DNA from: Kalaharituber pfeilii
Taxonomy: Eukaryota > Ascomycota > Pezizomycetes > Pezizales > Pezizaceae
Assembly: GCA_015179045.1 (NCBI GenBank)
Contig: WHUZ01000078.1
Location: 62,001 to 126,000 of the forward strand
Length of the DNA: 64,000 nucleotides
Reading direction: 5' to 3'
Both the position numbers and the translations under genes were made by a program. Under the pieces are notes generated by a model that did no database searches, had not been told where the DNA came from, and worked only from the letters and a program-made list of their open reading frames with translations. Numbering within the stretch: position 1 is the stretch's first letter; every line of letters begins with the position of its first letter. Below are positions 21,525-30,724 of the stretch, one piece after another.

Positions 21525-21578
21525 AAATTTTTTTTTTTGTCACGTGACCCCGCGCGCAGCTGCTCGCCAAGGCAGGGC
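21525..21578 (-). mobile_element. Hairpin-only retroposon, tail B, reverse
   Basis: A T run, then GTCACGTGACCCCGCGCG...CCAAGGCAGGGC, is flanked by ATGGCTCTCAA at 21514-21524 and 21579-21589. It lies 80 bp from the forward copy at 21382. Read on the minus strand the element begins 1 nt before CCCTGCC. Confidence 0.87.
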
Positions 21579-21589
21579 ATGGCTCTCAA

Positions 21590-22097
21590 GATGGTTGTTG
21601 AAATTAGGATCAACAAGCAGCCGAAATGTCTGCCAAACGGCTGCTACATAGCTGTCAAAATACCTGATGCAATTAGTGTCAAATAACTATCTATAAGGGT
21701 ATAAAAGCCAAGCCTACGGAACTGTCTGCAGGTATGATATTCATAACCGGTTATCAGCTTTGCCTCACGTAACTGAGGTAACATGACATAAGCAAAAGCT
21801 CTTATTGGCTGATTTCGTTACGTGAACAGCCGATTTTCGTTATGTAGATCACGTAAGCCAAATCGTTGCGTTACCACCATAACACAAGGATATGCATGGT
21901 GCATATGCATAAGAGGTCTTAATTCTACCACTCATGAGCATACCCAATTTACACATGAAAAGCTCTCCAGTTTCTACCATCATGAGCCATTTAAGAGCTC
22001 ATAGTCATCTGAATCTGAATCTGAATCAAGTAGCATAGATATAGCATGAGTCTCAATTGGCTTTGGAGGTGCTACAGTATTTAAGCTGGTCGCAGGA
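21590..22097. other. Stretch without a recognised gene
   Basis: It has repeated CACGTAA-like words near 21760-21860 and a short CTGAAT microsatellite near 22012-22025. No TIR pair or motif-bearing frame is seen. Confidence 0.4.
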
Positions 22098-22165
22098 TTT
22101 TTTTTTTTTTTTTTTTTTTCTGGGTCACGTAACCCCGCATAGAGGCTACTGGCCTATGGCAGGGA
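22098..22165 (-). mobile_element. LINE tail C, reverse
   Basis: A T run, then GGGTCACGTAACCCCGC, ATAGAGGCTACTGGCCTATG and GCAGGGA, matches the 3' end of the intact LINE at 23548. The inner stem GGCT...GGCC and the outer stem are kept. I found no clear target duplication, so it is an older or rearranged copy. Confidence 0.65.
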
Positions 22166-22773
22166 AAAACAACAGGAAATGACGGGGGCTCACCCATGTT
22201 AATTGGAAAGTATTTTTGGAGATGCTGGCTGAAGAGGATAGAGAAGGAGACAGGGCAGACTGCAATCCGTAACGAGATGTGTCAAGTGTTTTCTGAATTT
22301 TTTGGCTAAGAATTTTGAAAAGAGAATGACCCTTGAGGAGACCGCGGCTCACTGGATGGGCACGTTGCTGCGATGGCGGAGGTGGCTGGGCCGAGTACCG
22401 CGACGCAGGACGAACAGAAGAGGCTGCCGGCGCAGAAGGAAGGACAGGTGGATAGAATCACGAGGTTTGTGTAGGCTGTGCCAGAGTTCCTGGGCAGAGA
22501 GACGCAGGGACCCAGGAGAGGCGCCGCTAGGGGGAGCAGACGAGAGGGAGGGCCTAGGGAGGACGTACTGTACGTTGAACCTCGAGAGAAATTCTGCTCC
22601 TGCCCACACTATTATTTGCGTCGTCTATGTGTATAGTTCCGGCCTATTCACGCATGTTATGCGTACCTCGTCATTGTCCAGCAGAGTTGAACCAACAAAA
22701 AAAGACAAAGTAGAATTTACGAAATCCACTGATTCTTGGAGTAAGCACACACACCCGGGTGGGATATACAGGT
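22166..22773. other. Possible coding remnant, unrecognised
   Basis: From about 22366 to 22620 one plus-strand frame reads AMAEVAGPSTATQDEQKRLP and, after a stop, AVPEFLGRETQGPRRG. Composition is coding-like but I recognise no domain. The overlapping Arg-rich frame at 22302-22823 is probably its shadow. Confidence 0.25.
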
Positions 22774-22787
22774 ACAGTACTTCGTAT

Positions 22788-22850
22788 CTCGCCATAGCCC
22801 TTGGCATGCGAGTACTGATGTGAAAAAAAAAAAAAAAAATAGAAATAAAA
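22788..22850 (+). mobile_element. Hairpin-only retroposon, tail A
   Basis: The insert starts exactly at CTCGCCATAGCCC, reaches GCGAGTACTGATGTG and ends in an A-rich tail. It is flanked by ACAGTACTTCGTAT at 22774-22787 and 22851-22864 (14 bp, perfect). Confidence 0.93.
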
Positions 22851-23039
22851 ACAGTACTTCGTATACGGTTTTCCATCATATAATGCGCGCTACCGAAAAT
22901 TGCGCACCACCAGGGATATTGGGCACTCTCCGGATGCGGAACCTCTCCGGACAGGCAGATTCTGCCTGCCGCTCCCGGACCTCATCAGACGATAAACTTT
23001 ACGCCATGACACTGTGACACAGGTACCAACATTGTGGGG

Positions 23040-23533
23040 TAGGTATGATCAATTGTTGGTACAGGCATATGGCAAGACAAGTTTTAAAGTGGACTAGTGA
23101 CGTAAGTGCGTACCGTGCCCACTGGCTACCAAATGTCGGCCCATGCTGTGATCTACTAGTTTGAATGCATGATTACTCAATTAAGTAAAAAATGAAAAAT
23201 GGAAAAATAGATCTGAATTAATGAGCAGATGAATAAACAAAAATGAAATTTTGGGTTTCCTGTAGTACCTCACTCTGTCATATTACTTGCTCATCAGTTC
23301 CGGTCACTGCTGGTAGGCTTCGTCTTGCGCTGTCTCGTGCTCGTAGGATGTTACATTTGGAGTACACTACTCCAGATGCACAAGAGCTTATTCATTTGCA
23401 GTGCAGAGCATTCTGAGGGTGTGCAATTGAGGTGCAGGTGTATGTAGTAAAAGCTTCAGGATATCCTGCAAAGCCTGACAATTTTGAAACTGCTGGATGG
23501 GCTACGCTGCTTTACAGGCTTGAATTCTTCGCT
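23040..23533. other. Interior of MULE-like element 3, left part
   Basis: No frame with a known motif. It ends at the target site of LINE-C. Confidence 0.45.
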
Positions 23534-23569
23534 AGAAAGATTGGCATTTTTTTTTTTTTTTTTTTTATT

Positions 23570-23610
23570 CACGTAACCCCGCATACAGGCTACCAGCCTA
23601 TGGCAGGGAC
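23570..23610 (-). other. 3' hairpin (tail C) of LINE-C
   Basis: On the minus strand the outer stem CCCTGC pairs with GCGGGG. An inner stem is formed by ATAGGCT and AGCCTGTAT around a GGT loop. The same outer stem is used by tail B with different inner sequence. It lies directly before the poly(A), the place where LINE reverse transcriptases engage their template. Confidence 0.75.
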
Positions 23611-23699
23611 CCATATACCCGGGTCAGGTTTGAGACAACTAACTACGGAATCTACATACACCCTTGAGCACCCAGTGCCCTCCGTCCCCCGGTCCCCGG

Positions 23700-26600
23700 C
23701 TACCCCAGATCGAGGCAGGCAAACCAGTACTCGACCGGGTCACCTTCCACGCCTTCTTGCTTCCATCCTTTCTCCTCTAGGTCCTCCCAGGACTGCCAGG
23801 TGACATGTGCCCCATTTTTGTTCTTCCTCTGGGGCCGCTCCAGTTCTGTGCATCTGAACACCACATGCTCAGCACTCCATGCCTCACCACATGTGCATTG
23901 TACCTCCTCGCCACTGACCATCCTCCTCCACATAGCTCCGCCTTTTCCAGTCCGCAGCCATGTGTAATTTGTGAGTGCTCTCCTGCCCCACTTTACGAAT
24001 TTGCCCTTCCCAAACCCTGCACGCCCCCTCTCCTCTTTTCTTTTTCGAACTAACTCTTGACGCAGCCCACCCTCAGTGGCCTGCCCATCATACCTCATGC
24101 CCTTGGCCCCCTCTTTGGCCAACTCATCCGCCTTCTCATTGCCTTCAATCCCCACGTGGGCTTTGACCCATGCCAGCTTCACTGCATCCGCCTTCCTTAG
24201 CCTCCGCCGCCTCTCTGCAATCAGCTCTATCACCCGCGCTAGGTCTGCGGTTCTTGCCTTGCCAGTTTTTCCTGCTTTCTGGACTGCACTGATAGCTGCC
24301 TGAGAGTCTGCGAGTAGTAGTACTTTTGCACTGCCATCAACTGCTTCAAGGGCACCCCTCATTCCTGAGACCTCACCGTCCCACACAGTTGCCTTTGTGC
24401 CTACCCACCGGGACCCCTCTGACTCACCTGCTACCACCTGCCTCCAGCACCATCCGCCACCAACACCGCCTTCCTCACTGCGGCTGCCGTCTGTAAAAAT
24501 AGCCACCGAGTCACCCTTAGCCTCATTGATGGCCTTTTCCCATTTGGCTGGGGCGTCTTCCTTGCACAACTTGAGGTCAATGACCTCAACGCCTGTCTGT
24601 GGTAGGTGTACATCTCGCCCCCAGGACACTCTCTCCTCCTCATTGACCTCGAGAGTGCTGGCAATCTTTCCAGCTACTGACTCAAACCCATCATTTTTGT
24701 CTGTAGCATAACTCAAGCTAAAGTCTCTCCAGTCCCTCCCCCTTTCACCCTCTCTGTCTGGGTCTGGGGCTACCATTCCAGTGAAGCTTTCCGGCCATAA
24801 ATCTCCAACTCCTGTAGGGTCCCTCACTGATCTTAGTGCATATCTTGCTTGGCCTTGATCGAGAATCGTCGTTACACTCTCTACTCCAGCAATGGCCTCG
24901 ACCTTTACTCTCGCTGCCCCTCGGACTGCACCAGTGCATTTGCGAAGTGCTTGATACTGCAACTTCTCAAACTCCTCTCTCCACTGCTTCTGGCCTCTCC
25001 ACCCAATTTCGGACCCCCAAAGGGCCACTGCCCTTACCATGCCTGTATAAGCCTTTCTCCATGAGATAGGACTCATACCCCATTGAGAGTTGCCTAGCCC
25101 AGACAGCGCGCCCATGAGTTTCCTGGCTTTCTCGATCCGGCTTTTCCAGTGGAGGTCGAAATCAAGAGTGCTATCACAAATCACCCCTAGCCACTTGCAC
25201 CTCTCAACATCTGCCCTTCTCTTGGTCTTCTTACCCATGACTAGGACCTCCTCCTTTGAGGTCTCCAGTGGTAGATCGTGAGCTTCAGCAACCTCCCTGA
25301 GTACTCCTGCAATTCTCTCCCCAATTCTCCTCATATCCTTTCCTCCTTCCCAATCCAGAATAACACAGTTCATATCATCTACAAATGAGGGCAGCTCCAC
25401 TTCACAGTCTCTCACTGTTGTAGCTACCTTTGTTTCCATCTCTTCTAGAATTGGTGCCATGTATATGAGGAACACAACTGGGGATAAAGGCGAGCCCTGC
25501 GGCACGCCTACATTCGATCTGCCATTGCCCCTCACCTGTCCATCCCATTCCACCTCAAACTCTCGCTCCCGGAAGAAGGTTTCTAACCAGGGTAACCATT
25601 TCTCAGCTTTAGAACCCTGTACTCGGTGCTTGACCATATCCCATCGTGTGTTCCCAAAGCCTCCCTTGACATCCTCCATAATCCACACTGCCCCACCGCC
25701 ACGTGCCAGGGCTCTCTGGCTCTTCACAACTGCCCGAAATAAGGCATCAATTGCAGACCTTCCTCTCACTCCTCCAAACTGCCCATGGTGGAATAGTCCA
25801 GCTTCTTGCAAGTCATCAGCAACCACCTTCTCCATCAGTTTTCCCACACAATTGATGAGTTGAATAGGCCTCCAGCTCTTTGCTTGCGTAAGGTCCCTGC
25901 CAGACTTCGGGATCATGATCACCTTGCTGAATTGCCAATCCTTCGGCATCCTGGCTGCAGCCAGCTCAGCAGCCAGCTCCTTTATTAACTGCCCTCCTAG
26001 CACTGTTTTATTGACCAGCTTGATGAATCTATAGCTGATGCCATCAGGCCCTGGAGCTGAACGGCTCGAGGTGCCTGCAAGTGCCTTGCATAGCCTCTCA
26101 GTCAGCTTTTTTACATTGGAGGTCCATTCGTCTGTCATGCTCTGCGGGCCCGAGTTCACTGGTAGGTCCAATGTTGTCAGGGAAATTGATGCCGCCTGTA
26201 AATTCGACGCCGCCAGCGAATTCGACACTACTGGTGAATTCGGCACTGCCGGCGAATTCGACACCGCTCGCGAATTCGATGCCGCTGGCGAATTCGATAC
26301 CGCCGGCAAATTTGGATTTGACATTGCCGGTGAATTTGATACTGCCAGTGAAGTTAATGCCGCTGGCGAGGTTGGCACTGCTGGCGGATCCGACGTCGCC
26401 TGATATTTGAAGTTTCTCTGTACCAGGCCTCTCACCTTCTCCTCGTCTGTCCTCCATATATCACCATTGTCACCTACAAGGTCACCCATTTTTCCTCTTA
26501 ACTTCCAAGGGTCCTTTGCTACTCGGATCACATCCCATGGGTCCTTAGAGCTGTTTTCCTCTGTAAACTGTTCCCAGCACTCCTTTTTCTTTCGTCTTAT

Positions 26601-27617
26601 GATATACTTGAGGGTCTTAACCCGCTCTTTCCACCGTAGGAGTCTGGCTCTCTCCCATGCTTTGGCTCCCTGTCCCTTCCCCCCTCGGCCCTCCTTCCTC
26701 ACTGCCTTCGCTGCCTCTTCTACCTTCTTATCCCACCACAACTTACTTCTTGATGATGCACGTATCTCCCTCTTCAGACTCTCTCGAAGCTTGCAGGTCT
26801 TCTCATATGCAGTCCCTCCTTCAAGGCTTCGGTACCACTCCCATTGTTCTGAAGCCTTCTTTTGCATGATTTCTTGGATCAAATCCTCTGCCTTATCCCA
26901 ATCCACTCCTCTTCTTATTTCAGTTTTGCCTTGGCTGCTACTACAAGTCCCCCAGACTACTGCATGGTCTCCACATAACCACTCTGGATCTTCGTTTTGC
27001 CATCCAAATTCCCCATACTTCCAGACTAGATCTAGAACACTCTCTCTGACCTGCCCTTCAACTTCTCTTGCCCATGTTGAAACCCCTTTCCTTGTTTCCA
27101 GAAGCCAGCCTGTGCCTTCCAAACCCTCTTTGAGTGCCCTTCCCCTTGGGTCAGGCCCTCTGTCTAGTTTGGACCATGCTGGATGGTGTGCGTTAAAGTC
27201 CCCCAGTAGTACTGTGCTAGACTGCAGGCCTCCTGGGCCTCTCAGCCTTCCCCATCTGTCCATCCAATCCTCCAAGGTCTCCAAATTCGTATCTGGATGG
27301 ATATATACTCCTCCCGCTCTGCCACCTCCTTCTACCTCACACCAGACCCACCCTTTCGTCTCTTCAATCACTTTCCACTCCTGGGTCCCTTTCCTTGCAT
27401 GAGCCACTACCCTCTTGCCACTTTCAACTCGGCTGATGACCTCATAAGCTGGATGCCTTGTTGTGACCCACTCTCCTCCTTTCTCTGCAACCCATGCTTC
27501 TCCTATAAAGATCACATCTACTTTCTCTCTATTTGCCCATTCCAGAATAATATCACTATTTCTGAGAGAACCTCCAACATTCTGGAATGCCACCTTCATC
27601 CTCTGTTCAGTAACCAT
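23700..27617 (-). CDS. LINE-C ORF2: endonuclease, reverse transcriptase, RNase H
   Basis: This 1305-residue polymerase makes the element's DNA copy at a nick it cuts itself. The N-terminal APE-type endonuclease shows FQNVGG at 11, E40 in IGEAW, LLGDFNAHH (D140, N142) and CGDHAVVWG (D217, H218). A linker with a six-residue repeat (about 405-475) precedes the RT: PKSGRD, SWRPIQLINCVGKLMEKVV, QFGGVRGRSAIDALFRAVV, GVPQGSPLSPVVF and the catalytic FVDD near 746 (F where most LINEs have Y). RNase H follows (IFTDGSRSEEGG near 1040; VKAHVGIEGNEKADELAK near 1155), then a CTCG...H...C finger near 1245. Domain order is that of the Tad1 clade. The ATG lies inside the ORF1 stop region; a second Met is at residue 7. 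Confidence 0.94.
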   Translation of the reverse strand: MVTEQRMKVAFQNVGGSLRNSDIILEWANREKVDVIFIGEAWVAEKGGEWVTTRHPAYEVISRVESGKRVVAHARKGTQEWKVIEETKGWVWCEVEGGGRAGGVYIHPDTNLETLEDWMDRWGRLRGPGGLQSSTVLLGDFNAHHPAWSKLDRGPDPRGRALKEGLEGTGWLLETRKGVSTWAREVEGQVRESVLDLVWKYGEFGWQNEDPEWLCGDHAVVWGTCSSSQGKTEIRRGVDWDKAEDLIQEIMQKKASEQWEWYRSLEGGTAYEKTCKLRESLKREIRASSRSKLWWDKKVEEAAKAVRKEGRGGKGQGAKAWERARLLRWKERVKTLKYIIRRKKKECWEQFTEENSSKDPWDVIRVAKDPWKLRGKMGDLVGDNGDIWRTDEEKVRGLVQRNFKYQATSDPPAVPTSPAALTSLAVSNSPAMSNPNLPAVSNSPAASNSRAVSNSPAVPNSPVVSNSLAASNLQAASISLTTLDLPVNSGPQSMTDEWTSNVKKLTERLCKALAGTSSRSAPGPDGISYRFIKLVNKTVLGGQLIKELAAELAAARMPKDWQFSKVIMIPKSGRDLTQAKSWRPIQLINCVGKLMEKVVADDLQEAGLFHHGQFGGVRGRSAIDALFRAVVKSQRALARGGGAVWIMEDVKGGFGNTRWDMVKHRVQGSKAEKWLPWLETFFREREFEVEWDGQVRGNGRSNVGVPQGSPLSPVVFLIYMAPILEEMETKVATTVRDCEVELPSFVDDMNCVILDWEGGKDMRRIGERIAGVLREVAEAHDLPLETSKEEVLVMGKKTKRRADVERCKWLGVICDSTLDFDLHWKSRIEKARKLMGALSGLGNSQWGMSPISWRKAYTGMVRAVALWGSEIGWRGQKQWREEFEKLQYQALRKCTGAVRGAARVKVEAIAGVESVTTILDQGQARYALRSVRDPTGVGDLWPESFTGMVAPDPDREGERGRDWRDFSLSYATDKNDGFESVAGKIASTLEVNEEERVSWGRDVHLPQTGVEVIDLKLCKEDAPAKWEKAINEAKGDSVAIFTDGSRSEEGGVGGGWCWRQVVAGESEGSRWVGTKATVWDGEVSGMRGALEAVDGSAKVLLLADSQAAISAVQKAGKTGKARTADLARVIELIAERRRRLRKADAVKLAWVKAHVGIEGNEKADELAKEGAKGMRYDGQATEGGLRQELVRKRKEERGRAGFGKGKFVKWGRRALTNYTWLRTGKGGAMWRRMVSGEEVQCTCGEAWSAEHVVFRCTELERPQRKNKNGAHVTWQSWEDLEEKGWKQEGVEGDPVEYWFACLDLG
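26190..26403 (-). repeat. 18-bp in-frame minisatellite in LINE-C ORF2
   Basis: About ten to eleven imperfect 18-bp units (type GCCGGCGAATTCGACACC on the plus strand) translate on the minus strand to repeats such as SNSPAV, SNSPAA, PNSPVV and SNSLAA. They lie between endonuclease and RT. The unit is a multiple of three, so changes in copy number keep the frame. Confidence 0.85.
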
Positions 27618-29562
27618 TACGTCGGAACCGCTTCCCTGCTGGCATATAGCTCGCCAGCTCTGGCCCTAGCCCTGGCCTCTTCAAAGAGTCTCTAGTAGAT
27701 ACAGTTGCACACTCCCTTCGCTGGTGCCCCATACCACCACACTGCCAGCACGTCCTACTGGCTGCTTTGACTCCCTGTTGTTTCTGACTTTGGTAGGCCC
27801 TCGGCGGCTGGTGTGTGCACTCTCTCTGCTGATGTCCCTTCCTGCCACACTGCCAGCATGTTCTTTCGAAGGCTGCTGCTGGTACTGATACTGGTGTTGC
27901 TACTGGTACTAGTAGAGAGCTTGCATTTACTCCTCCTTTAGCGGGTGCAGACCCTCTCACTGCTAGTGGCTTGTAAACTTCTACCTTTCGGAGGTCATTT
28001 CCAAGCTTCACTCCCTCTTTAACTAGTCTTTCTGCTTCCTGTACACTGGTTACCTCAAACTTAACTGCTGTAGTTCTCATTGTTTGCCATGCGTTTGGGC
28101 CAACTCTCTCCGGCCATCTCGCTCCGAAAATGCCCCTAGTAGTTATGTTTTCTGCTGCAAGGGCCTCATGCAGCTGTCTTCTATTAGAGAGCCCCTCTAC
28201 AGGAACTCCCTTCGCGATTAGGGGAACTGTTCCTGATTGCTCAGCCCAAACATTCAGTAGGTCCCCTCCAAACACAGCCTCCAGCTGACACTGTAGTATT
28301 CTTATAACTTCTGCTTCTTTCATCTCCCAGGGTGCTTCAATGATACGCCATCTCCTCTCATACCTCGAAACCATAGCATTCTCCTTGATACCTACTACTC
28401 GGAAAAGCCTTCTCTTCTCCCCTCGTTCTAATGCTCGAAGGGCTGTATTTGCTGCTTCTAATTGTTTCTGTTTTGCTTCCTCTGTTGTACCTACTGATAC
28501 CTCCTTGTGTAGTGAAATCATCACCCACTTGCGCATCTTAGTAGTGCCAACTACCTGCCAGGAACTACCCTCGGCTCTGGTTGTACCTGTTTCTGCATGT
28601 TCTGCAGCCACTCTGGCCTCCGAAGCCTTTGTAGCAGCTTCCTGCGCCTCCTCTTCTGCTTTCTTTATCTCTGCGGCTGTGCTACTTTTCTTCTTTATAT
28701 CATAGACTGCGAGCTCTTTTCTCTTGAGTTCCACATCTGCTTCATCAGCTGCAATTCTCGCAGCCTGCACTATGTCCAATCTTTGTTTTTCTCGATCTGC
28801 TGCCTCTTGAGCATCCTTTTCTGACTTCTTTCGTTGGGCCTGATCCTTTTCTTCCAGAGCTTTCGCTTTTGCTAAGGCCTTCTCAGCTGCTCTTCTTGCC
28901 TCAACCTCACGGTTCCTCTTCTTGACTTCCTCCTCCTTCCGTTTTGCTGCATCCTTTTCCTCAATGGAGGCAACTCCTAGCTTGACAACTACACTTGCAA
29001 GACTCTCTTCCAGCCTTCTCAGTCTTTGATTGATTGCCCTTGTTTCTCTTGCCTTCTGGTTTTCCTTTTCCTTCTTCCACCACTTTTCACACTCCCGAAG
29101 TGCCTTAACTTTATCTTCATGCTGGTTTTCAATTCTCAAGAAGTCTTCTACTTCTCTCCACCCTTTGCCATCAGCTCCTTTTCGATTCTCAATAATGTCA
29201 CCTAATCGAGCTGCTGCATCGCCAACCCCTGATGCGCTTCGTGCTGCTCCTGCTCCCTTACGCTTTTCCCATGCTTCCTTGAGAATCTTGAGGTCATGTA
29301 GCAATCGTAGAACTTGGATTGCATCTGCTCCTTCAAGCTCCTCAGGTTCCTCTGCTTCTACTTCTTCTGTTTCTTCTACTTCCTCTGCTTCCTCCACTTC
29401 GCTGCTGTCCTTCAATTCAAGAGTCTCTCTCGCTAGCTGATCTCTAGCCAACTCACTATCACGTTTCCGTTTCCTGGTACCATCTGCTGTGATGTGGGTC
29501 TCAAAGTCTACCTCCATCTGCTCACTGCTTCCAGTTTCCTGCTGGTCGAGAAAGATTGGCAT
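27607..29562 (-). CDS. LINE-C ORF1: nucleocapsid-like protein with coiled coil and two CCHC knuckles
   Basis: The 651-residue frame has an acidic segment (EEAEEVEETEEVEAEEPEEL, about 57-76), a long charged coiled coil rich in A/E/K/R (about 190-335), a region that may hold an RRM-like fold (about 390-560) and two zinc knuckles, CWQCGRKGHQQREC (569-582) and CWQCGGMGHQRREC (605-618). Such ORF1 proteins coat element RNA and are known to form the RNP with ORF2. The first ATG (29560-29562) lies in the target-site duplication. The element's own start is more likely Met16 (MEVDFETH, 29517). The stop TGA overlaps the ORF2 start in ATGGTTACTGA. Confidence 0.9.
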   Translation of the reverse strand: MPIFLDQQETGSSEQMEVDFETHITADGTRKRKRDSELARDQLARETLELKDSSEVEEAEEVEETEEVEAEEPEELEGADAIQVLRLLHDLKILKEAWEKRKGAGAARSASGVGDAAARLGDIIENRKGADGKGWREVEDFLRIENQHEDKVKALRECEKWWKKEKENQKARETRAINQRLRRLEESLASVVVKLGVASIEEKDAAKRKEEEVKKRNREVEARRAAEKALAKAKALEEKDQAQRKKSEKDAQEAADREKQRLDIVQAARIAADEADVELKRKELAVYDIKKKSSTAAEIKKAEEEAQEAATKASEARVAAEHAETGTTRAEGSSWQVVGTTKMRKWVMISLHKEVSVGTTEEAKQKQLEAANTALRALERGEKRRLFRVVGIKENAMVSRYERRWRIIEAPWEMKEAEVIRILQCQLEAVFGGDLLNVWAEQSGTVPLIAKGVPVEGLSNRRQLHEALAAENITTRGIFGARWPERVGPNAWQTMRTTAVKFEVTSVQEAERLVKEGVKLGNDLRKVEVYKPLAVRGSAPAKGGVNASSLLVPVATPVSVPAAAFERTCWQCGRKGHQQRECTHQPPRAYQSQKQQGVKAASRTCWQCGGMGHQRRECATVSTRDSLKRPGLGPELASYMPAGKRFRRNGY

Positions 29563-29589
29563 GACATTGCTCTGTTTAAATAATTTTGT

Positions 29590-29626
29590 TCCGCATACAA
29601 GCTACAATCCTATGGCAGAGACAAAA
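29590..29626 (-). repeat. Degenerate tail C
   Basis: TTCCGCATACAAGCTACAAT and CCTATGGCAGAGAC resemble the tail-C hairpin of LINE-C in the same orientation, with several changes. It lies just outside LINE-C's target duplication and so comes from an older, separate insertion. Confidence 0.5.
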
Positions 29627-29778
29627 AAAAAATAGGTTACCTCACTACAATATGTGAAGTTGAGAATCCAGCTGGCGCCGTTTGGCCATGGGTCAATATT
29701 CCAGCCGTTCGCAATGATCACAATCTGGCAGCTTGAGACATTGACGCTGTAGGTTCGGTTGATGTAGTTAATAGCCAT
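29600..29778 (-). pseudogene. Short unrecognised coding remnant
   Basis: From ATG at 29778 the frame reads MAINYINRTYSVNVSSCQIV, then IIANGWNIDPWPNGASW and ILNFTYC. It then runs into the degenerate tail and stops. Composition is protein-like but no family is recognised. It may be gene DNA captured inside MULE-like element 3, which would be a Pack-MULE-like event (inference). Confidence 0.3.
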
Positions 29779-30473
29779 CTAGGATGAATTAAAGTGATTG
29801 GAATTGGTGTCTGCAATTCAAACAATGGTCCAAGCTTGTTGTGACATGGAAGCGTGTATTGGTACAGTAAGTAATACTACTCATTACCAGCATTTGTTGC
29901 TGTAATAGCATGCGTTGGTTGAAAGGCTGTAGCTACATTGCTATTTACCCAGGCCCCCAAGAGAAACGCTGCTGTTTTCCCTACAAAACTGTCCTCTCAA
30001 CAGAGAAGATACCCTGTTGCCACACCAGGTCAATGACCTCTCGCACGGACTATGCCCAGCCTCTATTTTGCATCACTAAATGCTGGTAACAAGTACCAAC
30101 ATTTGATCTACCTGCCCCACAATGTTGGTACCTGTGTCACAGTGTCATGGCGTAAAGTTTATCGTCTGATGAGGTCCGGGAGCGGCAGGCAGAATCTGCC
30201 TGTCCGGAGAGGTTCCGCTCCGGATGCGACAACAAAAAAAAACACTATGAGTGCAAATTATTCTCAAGTGGGGTAAAATTGAACCCGGAGCATGAAGAAA
30301 TACATTATTCTTTGAACATTTTCTATGCCGATTTGGTAATGAGCTCTTTGGTATATATAGAATCCTACTGTATGCTGGACAGACTTCAAGTCACCGTATG
30401 TCAATGATGCTACCTACGATCTTCTTGATGTCAATGTATACTCTCTTGCATATTCCCAGAAATTATAGCATGT

Positions 30474-30570
30474 GGTTTTTTTTTTGTTTTTATTTCACGT
30501 GACCCCGCTTGTAGCTGTTCGCCATGGCAGGGCCCCTGGGTCTGAACCCTCAAAGCCCGGAGGCAGGCTT
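30474..30570 (-). mobile_element. Short LINE tail B with some 3' UTR, reverse
   Basis: T-rich run, TTTCACGTGACCCCGCTTG, hairpin and about 40 nt of 3' UTR (CTGGGTCTGAACCCTC, AAAGCCCGGAGGCAGG). The flanking word TAGCATGT occurs on both sides. The paralogous site in D copy 1 near 37300 lacks the insert and continues directly to GTTTGGTGGTGCTCAGG, which confirms the boundaries. Confidence 0.8.
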
Positions 30571-30651
30571 TAGCATGTTTGGTGATGCTCAGGATAATAT
30601 GTACCGAATGGCACTGTCATACATCATTGGTTGTGCATACGCATAGGAATA

Positions 30652-30658
<7 letters not shown>

Positions 30659-30683
<25 letters not shown>

Positions 30684-30724
30684 ATTTCATTACTCGCATG
30701 CCGCCCTATGGGCTATGGTGAGGG
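30659..30724 (-). mobile_element. Hairpin-only retroposon, tail A, reverse
   Basis: T run, then ATTTCATTACTCGCATGCCG...GGCTATGGTGAGGG, flanked by GGAATACTGGGAT at 30646-30658 and 30725-30737. D copy 1 has no insert at this point (about 37380). On the minus strand it begins 2 nt before the stem. Confidence 0.9.

Larger units (their letters stand above)
23548..29548 (-). mobile_element. Coding-intact Tad-type LINE (lineage C), 6.0 kb
   Basis: A perfect 14-bp duplication AGAAAGATTGGCAT borders it (23534-23547 and 29549-29562). On the minus strand it has ORF1, ORF2 overlapping by 11 nt, a short 3' UTR, a hairpin (GTCCCTGCCATAGGCTGGTA to GCGGGGTTACGTG) and poly(A). Both frames are open, with endonuclease, RT, RNase H and zinc knuckles. 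The element ends 31 nt upstream of ORF1's second Met codon, so it is full length or nearly so. This is the best candidate here for a source of retrotransposition enzymes. Confidence 0.93.
22937..30217. mobile_element. MULE-like element 3 (non-autonomous), carrying LINE-C
   Basis: Inverted termini of roughly 100 bp are almost identical (CGGAACCTCTCCGGACAGGC at 22937 and its complement ending at 30217). They are bordered by the perfect 9-bp duplication CTCCGGATG (22928-22936 and 30218-30226). Nine-bp duplications with long TIRs are typical of Mutator-like elements, and the TCCGGACAG word is shared with the MULEs at 53532 and 60151. Removing the LINE leaves about 1.27 kb with no transposase frame. 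Confidence 0.82.

Noticed and set aside
22302..22823. 173-codon Arg-rich frame as a gene
   Set aside because: Another frame over the same bases looks more protein-like but is interrupted. Neither has a recognisable motif, so only a weak remnant is reported.
26038..27402. Plus-strand frames of 109-331 codons across LINE-C
   Set aside because: Shadows of the minus-strand ORF2, which carries all catalytic motifs.
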